Below are positions 56,099 to 64,000 of a DNA stretch of 64,000 nucleotides, piece by piece (the stretch's first letter is position 1; each line of letters opens with the position of its first letter). The notes below the pieces were generated by a model that searched no databases, was not told the origin of the DNA, and saw nothing but the letters and a program-made list of their open reading frames with translations. The stretch is from Heterohyrax brucei (taxonomy: Eukaryota; Chordata; Mammalia; Hyracoidea; Procaviidae): NCBI GenBank assembly GCA_028571685.1, contig CM053140.1, positions 145,499,701-145,563,700 of the forward strand, read 5' to 3'. The position numbers and the translations under genes were made by a program.

Positions 56099-56922
56099 GG
56101 CAGCAGCAGGACCAGGAGCTGATCCACAGAGCAAGAATCATGAATGCCTGTGCACAGAAGGCTTCCTGCTGGAGTGGGGTGCCTCCAGGCACTTGACTAG
56201 GTGGGGCTAGGCTTGCTGACCCACAGAACAAGACAGCTGAGTGTCTGTGTGCAGGAGGCTACTTGAAGGAGTGGAGTGCCTCCAGGTACTTGAACTGGTA
56301 GAGCTACAGAGCTTTGAAACACTTGCCCCTGAAGAACAGATGTGAGCTTGAGGTCCAGGCTATGGGGCCACAGGAAGCAGAAGCTGATGACACAAAGCTG
56401 ATGAGAAGCTGAGTTGCCTCAATCTCAAAAGGTATGGCCATGAAAGGGTGGAGTCAGGGCTTTCTATGTTTGTAAGGGAGGAATTGCCACTCATTTGGGC
56501 TTAGGGTGTACCTGAAGCCAAAGGGGCAGAGTTGCTGTCCAAGTGGTCCTAGAAGGTGGAGCTGAAGCTCAGGGGCTTCCACGCAGTATCTGGAGAGTGT
56601 GGCCAATACCTGGAGTCTGAAGGGAAGGGTTATAAAATGTCTCAGAGCCTGGAGTATTGTTTCTGAAGCCATGAAAGCTAATGTAATGTGTTCTTTTAAT
56701 TTGCTTGATGTCTGTTATGCCTTTCTCCATTTATAATGAAAATGTGTGATCTGTGCCTGCCTGCTCTACCATTATATGTTGGAAGGACAACATGCATTCT
56801 GGATTTCACAGTTGAACAGGAATTTATGGATTTTGGACCTGGACTTAAGACCTTTGCTATGCTATGAATGAGTATATTCTGCATGTTCTAATGATACAAT
56901 TTTTGAGGAGCAAAAGGTAGAG
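56099..56922 (+). mobile_element. MaLR internal region, 3' part
   Basis: Sequence upstream of an LTR that follows the MaLR (MST/MLT-type) internal region: 'ccatttataatgaaaatgtg', 'ctctaccattatatgttgga', 'aggacaacatgcattctgga', 'cagttgaacaggaatttatg'. MaLR internals are noncoding. The 5' LTR is absent. 56160-56330 contains two similar ~110-base blocks ('gtgcctccaggcacttgact' / 'gtgcctccaggtacttgaac'). Confidence 0.7.
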
Positions 56923-57356
56923 TGTCATGGATTCCACTGTGTCCCCCCAAAAATGTATGTGTTTATCCGGCTTGGCTATGAGTCCCAATACGGTGCCATT
57001 CCTCCCATGTGTTGTGAATCCTGCCTCTGTAATGTTGATGAGGGAGAATGGGCAGCAGCTGTGCTGGTGAGGCAGGACTCAAGCTACCAGATTATGCAAT
57101 AAAAGAGAGAGAAGTGAGCGGAGCAGTTGGGAACCCTTACCACTAAGAGGGCAGCCCGAAGAGCAGAACATGTCCTTTGAACCCAAGGTTCCTGTGCCAA
57201 GATGCTCTCCTTGAATTTGGACTGAGCCTACCAGACTGTGATAACTTCTGTTGTTGAATGGATTTGTGGTTTACTGGACTATGACAATAAAAGTTTCCCT
57301 TTATGAAGTTTTCCACTCGTGGTATTTTCTACTGGAATAGTTCCGGGTGCCTAGGA
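56923..57356 (+). mobile_element. MaLR-like 3' LTR
   Basis: From 'gtgtcatggattccactgtg' through 'ggctatgagtcccaatacgg', 'gtgaggcaggactcaagcta' and 'ctatgacaataaaagtttcc' to 'gtgcctaggacca'. Close to LTR-2 at 25785. Together with 56099-56922 it is a partial element inside L1-E. Confidence 0.8.
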
Positions 57357-58705
57357 CCACGCAAAATAGTACAACCATACTGGTAAATGATTTGGCACTT
57401 CCTTAAAAGCTAGAGATAGAAATACCCAGCAATGCAACTCCTAAGATATATCAGAAAGATATATCTATATATATAGAAAAAGAAGACCTCCTCATGTGGA
57501 TAGATTTATGCATACCCTGTGTTCACTGCAGTGTCATTCATGACAGCTAAAAGATAGAAATGACCTAAGGTCAAACAATAGATGAATGGATACACGGTAC
57601 ATACAGCCAATGGGATACTATGCAACAATAAGGAACAGTGATGAATCTGCAAAACATTTTATAACATGGACAAATCTGGAGGGCTTTAAGCTGAGTGACT
57701 TAAGTTAATCACACAAAAGGACAAATATTGTCTGAGATAACTTAAAAAACTCAGGAGACAAACTGATGATTATCTAAGGAAAAGAGGATTGGGGAAAGGA
57801 TATCACTAACTAGATAATAGGTAAGTGGTTAACTTTGGTGAAGGAAAAGACAGTATACAATATGGGGGAAGTCTGCACAGCTTGAGCAAGGTAAATCACA
57901 GAAGCTTCATAGATGCATCCAAACATCCTGAGTTGCTGGAGCTAAGAACTGAGGGCTGAGGGTGGGCAACCACGGTTACAGGGGTCATCTTATTGAACGG
58001 GCATAACATAGTTCATAAAGACAGTGTTCTACATCTGACTTGGGCGAGTAGCACCTAGAGTCTTAAGAGGTTGTGAGCAGCCACCTGAGATACGTCTACT
58101 GGTCCCTTCTAGTCTGAAGCAAAGGAGAATGAAGAAAACAGAAGATAGAGTGGAAATACTGATCCAAAGGACTAACGGACCACAAGTGCCTCAGGCGTCG
58201 TCAGCCTGCACCCAGGAGAACTAGGTGGTGCTCAGCTGTTACAACCAGCAGCTCGGACAGGAGTCCAGGACAGAGCAGAAGAAAAATGTAAAACAAAATT
58301 TAAATTTGCCAGAAAAAATACCGAAGTGTCAGAGTCTAGAGGAACCACCGAGTCTGTGTGGCCTCTGCGCGCATTCAGAAGTAAAGCCACTCCTGAAATT
58401 CACCTGTCAGGCAAAGTTTAGAGAGGTCTATAAAGCAAATGATGTTACCTGTGAGGAACAGGCTTCATAGCTTAACCAAGTTTGTGAGACCAAAAAGTGA
58501 ACCTCTTCCTGAAAGCAAGGATGAGAAGGCAAGAACGGACAAGAAAAATACATGGATGGGAACAGGGAAACTGGGGAGGGGAAGGTGGGAGTAGTGACAT
58601 GTCACAGGGATGGCAACCGGTGTCACAGAGCAGTTTGTGCATAAATTCTTAAATGACAAATGAATTTGCTCTGTAAATTTTCACCTAAAACAGTAAAAAA
58701 ACAAA
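57357..58705 (+). mobile_element. L1-E, ORF2 end and 3' UTR
   Basis: Resumes with 'gcaaaatagtacaaccat' and 'tttggcacttccttaaaagc'. The ORF2 end is near 57742 ('ggacaaatattgtctgagat'). The 3' UTR contains 'gcagccacctgagatacgtc', 'ggagaactaggtggtgctca' and ends 'ttgctctgtaaattttcacc' plus an A run. The 3' UTR is the elephant-type L1 layout also seen in L1-A. Confidence 0.88.
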
Positions 58706-58781
58706 GCGAGGGGGGGCAAATATTCACCGGGCAAGTTTAAACAATATTGTGGCGTATTTCTACCTCAACAAATTAATCAAG

Positions 58782-58818
58782 ATGTGTGTGTGTGTGCCTG
58801 TGTGTGTGCGTGTGTGTC
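58782..58818 (+). repeat. Imperfect (TG)n
   Basis: TG repeats with CC and CG interruptions. Confidence 0.9.
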
Positions 58819-58864
58819 AGGGACAGAAGAGGAGAATATGATACAGGAACTTTCATAAATTTAG

Positions 58865-58985
58865 AATATTTAATCAATAACTAGGTCCTGAGTTCCCACT
58901 GTATACATGTACTGTTCCTGTCACTGGGAAATGCATGATAAATAAGTCACCGTCACTGTCTTCCAACAGCTTTTAGTGTCATCCA
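58865..58985 (-). mobile_element. L2/MIR-type 3' end
   Basis: 'gagttcccactgtatacatg', 'actgttcctgtcactgggaa', 'gataaataagtcaccgtcac' follow the antisense L2 end. Confidence 0.55.
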
Positions 58986-59625
58986 GCTGTCGTTGACCAA
59001 CTTTGTCAAGTGATTTATTGAATGACCTTAATAAAATTCCATCAACAAAGTATCTTATTGGTTGAATAAGACGGATATTATATTTGAAAGAAAATCCTTT
59101 GTTCTTTAAGTAGAAAAAAATTTTTTTTCTCTGAAGCCCAAAATATCTAATGCAAATTAAATAGTGAAATGTGGCATACTGCTTGATCAAAACCCTAATT
59201 GCCAACTTTGATGTGGTTCCTCTACATTTAGCATCCTTAGGAATGTCCTGTGTAAGCATCAAAGAAAAGAAGTGTGAGGAAGTTCACTCTTTTCATCTCG
59301 TTCAAAAAATTAAAAATGAGAGCATGGTTAGATCCTCTACAAATGTCCTTATATAGATCAATTCACATAAATCTAAGTATCAAGATATCAAGAAGGCCTT
59401 CGCACACTGTGTCAGGGATGTGGTAATATCGCTTTCTTTCACCAAGCTTTACTCTGGTAAGATTACTGTGCATTCGATAAGCAGGAGATTTCATAAGGCA
59501 ATCTGAGTTTTTGAATTTGAAGACCTAGTAATTGCTAAAGCAGGAGTTACATATGGGGACCACAGTGTACTGAATTCTTATGCAGCTTTCAAGGGTTCCA
59601 ATGCATAATTCCCCATGCTAACATC
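58986..59625. other. Unassigned sequence
   Basis: No gene or repeat recognised. Confidence 0.5.
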
Positions 59626-59836
59626 TTGTTTTTGCATGGCATTGAGTTGATTCCAACTCATAACATATAAGACAAAGTAGAACTGTCCCAGTGAGTCTTC
59701 TAAACTATAGATCTTTACAGAAGCAAATCACCAGGTCTTTTCTCCTGCAGAGCTGGTAGGTAGGTTCAAACCCTTGACCTTTTGATGATAAAATGGTAAA
59801 GCCTAGTGCTTTTTCAATTGTATCACAGAGCTCTTT
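59626..59836 (-). mobile_element. AfroSINE (long form)
   Basis: 'ttgattccaactcataacat', 'caaagtagaactgtcccagt', 'gatctttacagaagcaaatc', 'ggttcaaacccttgaccttt', 'atcacagagctc'. Confidence 0.88.
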
Positions 59837-59848
59837 TACCTTTCCAAA

Positions 59849-60015
59849 AAAAAAAAAAACTCACTGCTATCCAGTAGATTCCAATTCATAGCAGCACTCT
59901 GGGACACAGTAGAACTGCCCCACTGAGTTTCCAGGGAACAACTAGTGAATTCAAACTGCTGACCTTCTGGTTAGCAGCTGAACACCTAGCTGCCAGGCCA
60001 CCAGTGCTCCACAGG
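59849..60015 (-). mobile_element. AfroSINE
   Basis: A-run, then 'attccaattcatagcagcac', 'agtagaactgccccactgag', 'ctgaccttctggttagcagc', 'ccaggccaccagtgctcc'. Twelve bases from the previous copy, same orientation. Confidence 0.93.
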
Positions 60016-61419
60016 GGCATTAAAAGAAGGATGTTGTCATTTCTCAGTTTCAAAAAATGTTGTCTGTCCTGATAGTGCCACAGTACCTGCCCATTCTCTC
60101 TCTATTCTGTTCTCAACCAACTCTTCGGTGGCAGCTCAGTGAGAACATTCCATTCTGCAACAGTGAGCCAACAGAGGGAGTGCGATGGTGATGACTCCAG
60201 CATCTATCTGAACCCCAAGCCACACTGTAAAGCTCTATGCAAAGCAGGAACAACTGAAGTCTTTGGAAAGAGAACTTAGACTTATTTTGTCAATCATGTC
60301 TGAGATATCTCCTTGTGATTCATGCAGGTATGAGACACTCTTTTTTTTTTTCATTTCCAATTCCAGTACGAAGTTCTGTTTATGGTTCCTGTCAGGCTTC
60401 CCTATGCCATAGCCAAGCTCTATACCATAGTCAAAGAATAAAAGGATGAACTTTGTGTAACCCTAGGCAAGATGTTTAACAAATTATATGCTATCTCCAA
60501 AGACTTATCTAGAAGACCTAGAGCAAGGAAAAAAAAATAAGGCTATGTATGAAAAAGGAACTTTTTGCAGTATCTGGTAAACAAAGCCACCACACTGTTC
60601 CCTCCAGTGGGCACTATTAACATCGATGTCTATGTAGACTTGTAGAATTAGACAGCAATGTGAAATAAATACTAATATTGAAAACAATAAGCATTTGGCA
60701 AAGCACAAAGTATTCACTCTCTACTTATGCTTTTAGCTTTTCTCTGTGCATGAGGAAATAATACTGAAGAAGCTGTTGATCTAATAAAACTACCTATCTG
60801 TGACTATACACCTACCTTATGTCAAAGCTCTATTCCAAGAAATGGTAGCATACATGGATTCAAGTGATATGTCATATTATTATAGAATGAGTCCTATGGA
60901 AATAGGAACTGAGTTCTGGGCATACTCCTCTGGCAATTTCTCTTCCACTCTCATTAAGTCATGAATGTCTCCAGCAAGAGATTTTTAGAGCTGTTATTCA
61001 TGCACATTTTGCCAGTTTTCTCAAGATGCTGGGATGTTTCTAGTGCCCTTCACAATGTAATTCCCATTTGTTCACTGATATTTGTTCTCTTTTTCTTTCA
61101 CTATTTCTTTAGAGGGAACTACATCCTTGAAAAAACTGCATAATAGTCTCTGGGTATTTTTTTTTTCCAGCAACAGAAAGACTATTTCTTGCGTACATTT
61201 TTTTGTCACTCTTTGAACGTCATTGTTACTCACAATAATATAATAAATTAGAGAAATAAAGACCAAAACAAAGAAGAAAACATTTCTTACAGAAAACATT
61301 GAAGTCAGTATTTTACATTAGAATGTTCATGACTAGAACAAAAAGTGCACAAAGAGCCCGCCACTTTAATGCTCAGCGCACGGAAGACCACCTGGATTAG
61401 CCAGGTACCGACCGCCATT
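60016..61419. other. Unassigned sequence
   Basis: No gene or repeat recognised; frames are short. Confidence 0.5.
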
Positions 61420-61765
61420 AGTAGTGTAAGTTAGCTAAGCACTTTGGAGAGAAATTTGGCAATGCCTAATAAAACTGAATCTAAACATGCCTCACAGTTC
61501 AACAATCCCATTCCTAGTAATATGTCAAGGAAAAACTTTGATATGCACACTGGAAGAAATGTCTTAGACTATATATTTCAGCACTGCTTCTACCAGGGAA
61601 AAACTGGAAAGAACTCAAATATCTCTCAAAACAAGTTTCATAAAATGAGTTAAAATATTTGATGTTAAGGTTAATGAACCAGCAGTTAAAATTAATGAGC
61701 CAGAGTAATGCAAATAAACATGGATAAATCTTGAAAACATAATCTTGAATGAAAAAAAAAATATG
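61420..61765 (+). mobile_element. Old L1 (L1M-type) ORF2 end fragment
   Basis: 'gagagaaatttggcaatgcc', 'ttcaacaatcccattcctag', 'gggaaaaactggaaagaact', 'aaacatggataaatcttgaa' and 'aacataatcttgaatgaa' match the end of L1M ORF2. Confidence 0.75.
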
Positions 61766-61784
61766 CTATTGTAGTCATTCATTT

Positions 61785-62477
61785 TATTTTGTCCAACAGG
61801 TATTTATACAGCATCTTCCATGAGTCAAATATACAAGATTTTTCTGAGTAGTAGAGATTCAGCAGAGGAAAAAAATAGATGAAGTCCATGGTTTTAAAGA
61901 GCTCGCACCTTTGTGAGAGGAAAGGGATAAGAAGTAAATAAACACATATACACTAAGTCAGAGGTGAAAAGTATGTAAAGAAAACTAAAGCACATTAAGA
62001 AGATAAAGAAAAAAAGGTATGATTAGGTATACAGGATAGTGAGGGAGGCATTGCGGTTAAAAAAAAAAAAAATCACTTAAGCAGAGACCCGAAGAAAATG
62101 AGGGAGGTAAGAGACGGAATGCTCTCCAATCATGTTTACCTGGAGTATGAGCAGGGTATGTATGGCAAAGGGAAGAGTGGTAGGGATGAGACTAAGAGAC
62201 AAGAGTATACAAGTAGGTCAAACTAAGGACTCTGTTTTTGTTCTGGACAAAACAGAAAGCCATTAGAAGATTTGGAACATAGTAGTTATGTAAGAACACT
62301 TAAAAGAATCACTGAGGTGCTGCTGACAGCTTGATCTAGGGTTAGGTCATGCAGACAGATGTTATGAGAGAAAGAAAGAACTTACGGTCAACTTCGAGGA
62401 TTTTTTCAGAGCAAGTGGAAGAAAGGAACTTCCATTCATTGAGATGGGGCAGTTTGTAGGACATATAAGGGTGGGGC
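61785..62477 (-). mobile_element. L2 LINE, segment 1 (interrupted)
   Basis: Antisense L2: 'caacaggtatttatacagca', 'taagcagagacccgaagaaa', 'agaaagccattagaagattt', 'aaagaatcactgaggtgctg'. Continues beyond the LTR at 62893. Confidence 0.75.
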
Positions 62478-62892
62478 TGTGGTTGACCAAATAACAAATG
62501 CCCATCCATGTATGTCCACACCCTAAACCCCAGGCCCTATGAAAATGGTGCTGTACATGACTAAACTTCATAGACGTGATTAAACAAAGGATCTTGAGAC
62601 ATGAAGATGAGCCTAGATTATACTGTTGGGCCCAGTAGAATAACAAGGATCTTTGTGATAGGGAGGAAAGAGGGCCAGAGTAAGAGAAGACTATGTGACA
62701 ACAAAGTGATATGATTGCTGACTTTGAAGATAAAAGAGGGTCACACACCAAGGAACATGGACAGCTTCTAGAAACTAGATTCTCCCCTAGAGCTCACAAA
62801 AGAGATATAGCCCTTCCAACTCATGATGGCAGATAACAAACGTGTGTTGTTTTAAGGCCCTAGGTTTGTAATAGGAACTAGTTAACTCAGCA
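62478..62892 (+). mobile_element. MLT1-like LTR inside L2
   Basis: 'tgtggttgaccaaataacaa', 'atgtccacaccctaaacccc', 'aaggatcttgagacatgaag', 'gtgatagggaggaaagaggg', 'gttgttttaaggccctaggt' and 'ggaactagttaactcag' follow the MLT1 LTR order. Edges ±5 bases; no exact TSD. Confidence 0.75.
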
Positions 62893-63345
62893 GCACCTAA
62901 CAACACCTAGAGTAGAATCAAGACTTTGGTGTTGGGTATATTACAATATTCTAGCAGAGATGGCAAGAAGGCATTTGCATACAGGAAGTCAGTATTTGGA
63001 GAGAAGACTGGGATGAAGATACAGACTTGGAATCATCTGTCTATAAATGGTGTTTAATAGCTTTAAATTGGATGAGATGATCAAGAGCAAACACAGACTT
63101 AAAGAAAGAAAAGAAGAAGAAAGAAAATCAAAGTCAGCACTCTGAGGTAACCGACATAATTTAGAAGCAAAATGATGAGAAAGAACTAGCAAAAGAAAAT
63201 GAACAAATAGTAGAAAGGAAAACTAAGGAAGGGTAGTCCCTGAATGAAGAGATTAGTAGCATGGAATAGACATTTCTATCAAATGCTGCTGATGTGCTGA
63301 ATAAGATGAAGAGACAAAAATAATTATTGAAGTGGTGATACCCGT
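62893..63345 (-). mobile_element. L2 LINE, segment 2
   Basis: Antisense L2 continues: 'agacttggaatcatctgtct', 'ttaaattggatgagatgatc', 'tatcaaatgctgctgatgtg', 'ataagatgaagaga'. Confidence 0.7.
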
Positions 63346-63677
63346 GTAACAATATTATTTACTTTTCAAACACATGCATGCACTTAAAGTATAAACATAT
63401 GAATGGACAAAAATACACCAAATTCAATATCATGTTATGTCTGATGGAAAAGAAAAAGGGAGAAAGAATACATAGAGACCAACAGGGATATACAGAAAAT
63501 TCAACTGAATCTATAATGTTTTACTTAAAAAAAAATCTGAAGTAAGAATGCAAACTGGTGATGAGCATATAGTAATTTATGCTTTCTGTTTTACAAACAC
63601 ACAGTTTTCAAAGATGCACAATAAAGAATTGTTTTATATAGATAGATAGATACGTAAAAATACAAAAATAGTCCTTA
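63346..63677. other. Unassigned sequence with (GATA)n
   Basis: A short GATA repeat at 63637-63652. Otherwise nothing recognised. Confidence 0.5.
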
Positions 63678-63840
63678 TAAAACCAAACTTGTTGCTGTCA
63701 GGTCAATTCTGACTCACAGAGATCCTACAGAACAGAGTAGAACTGCTGCATAGGATTTCCAAAGAGAAGCTGGTGGATTTGAACCAATAACCTTTTGGTT
63801 AGCAGCCATAGCACTTAACTACTACATCACTATGGTTTCC
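63678..63840 (-). mobile_element. AfroSINE
   Basis: 'ctgactcacagagatcctac', 'cagagtagaactgctgcata', 'gatttccaaagagaagctgg', 'ccttttggttagcagccata', 'gcacttaactac'. Confidence 0.93.
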
Positions 63841-63865
63841 ATAGTACTTATGTACATATACACAA

Positions 63866-63890
63866 ACATACACACACACACACACACATA
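63866..63890 (+). repeat. (CA)n microsatellite
   Basis: CA units followed by TATA. Confidence 0.9.
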
Positions 63891-63950
63891 TATAGAAAGT
63901 AATTGAAACAAATCAAGTATCGAATAGTAGAAGGCACATCAAATGGGATG

Positions 63951-64000
63951 TGATAGTTAAAATTGTGTGTCAACTTGGCTGGACTATGATTCTTAGTGTT
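63951..64000 (+). mobile_element. LTR-like repeat, cut by the window end
   Basis: 'gtgtcaacttggctggacta' and 'tgattcttagtgtt' match the start of the family at 10586 and 39609. Confidence 0.5.

Noticed and set aside
62362-62751. 129-codon minus-strand frame
   Set aside because: Spans the junction between an L2 and an inserted LTR, so it cannot be an evolved gene.
2071-63840. Functional tRNA genes in the AfroSINE heads
   Set aside because: The tRNA-like heads are diverged box A/B regions fused to RTE-like tails; none folds into a complete tRNA by eye.
1-64000. CRISPR arrays, prokaryotic operons, phage or insertion sequences
   Set aside because: Repeat content is entirely mammalian; no spaced short palindromic repeats or long intact prokaryote-like ORFs.

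Overview
This window is nuclear DNA of a placental mammal, almost certainly an afrotherian and most likely an elephant or close relative. The diagnosis rests on the repeats. About 20 tRNA-derived AfroSINE copies are present, recognisable by phrases such as 'gtggttaag', 'gctaaccaaaaggt', 'ggcagttctactctgt' and 'gactcatagcaaccct'. There are also many BovB/RTE-type LINE fragments with (AAC)n tails, and L1s whose 5' and 3' UTRs differ from those of primates and rodents. I recognise no host protein-coding gene, tRNA, rRNA or CpG island, so the window reads as gene-poor intergenic or intronic DNA. Nearly all long open frames lie in transposon remnants or on the strand opposite to them.

Layout. 0-5 kb: an RTE 3' end, an L2, a 5'-inverted old L1, AfroSINEs, a 60-bp L1 insertion with an 18-bp target-site duplication (TSD), and two RTE copies in inverted orientation. 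5-10.6 kb: AT-rich DNA with a MIR and a few SINEs. 10.6-11.6 kb: an old LTR-like repeat, a (CA)n tract and a rearranged mariner. 11.66-25.28 kb: an L1 (L1-A) split by a nearly full-length L1 on the other strand (L1-B, 6.95 kb, 16-bp TSD). 25.6-27.2 kb: three MaLR-like LTRs, one inside another. 27-39 kb: sparse old repeats (RTE, L2, MIR, RTE-derived short elements, LTRs). 40-44 kb: an ancient L1 carrying four later insertions. 44.5-47.7 kb: an RTE interrupted by an L1 (L1-C) that keeps its 5' end and stops at AATAAA motifs inside ORF1, then an AfroSINE and an antisense LTR. 48-51 kb: mostly unassigned. 51.36-58.7 kb: a third L1 type (L1-E) interrupted by AfroSINEs and a MaLR internal region plus LTR. 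58.7-64 kb: AfroSINEs, an old L1, an L2 split by an MLT1-like LTR, and the start of another LTR-like repeat.

How the parts relate. None of these elements looks active: every ORF is broken and several catalytic residues are changed. The interest is in insertion history. Nesting gives a relative order: ancient L1/L2/MIR first, then MaLR LTRs, RTE and L1-A, then L1-B/L1-C and the youngest AfroSINEs. Family names and boundaries come from reading and recall of consensus patterns, without database searches, so edges are approximate (usually within 10-30 bases) except where a TSD fixes them.
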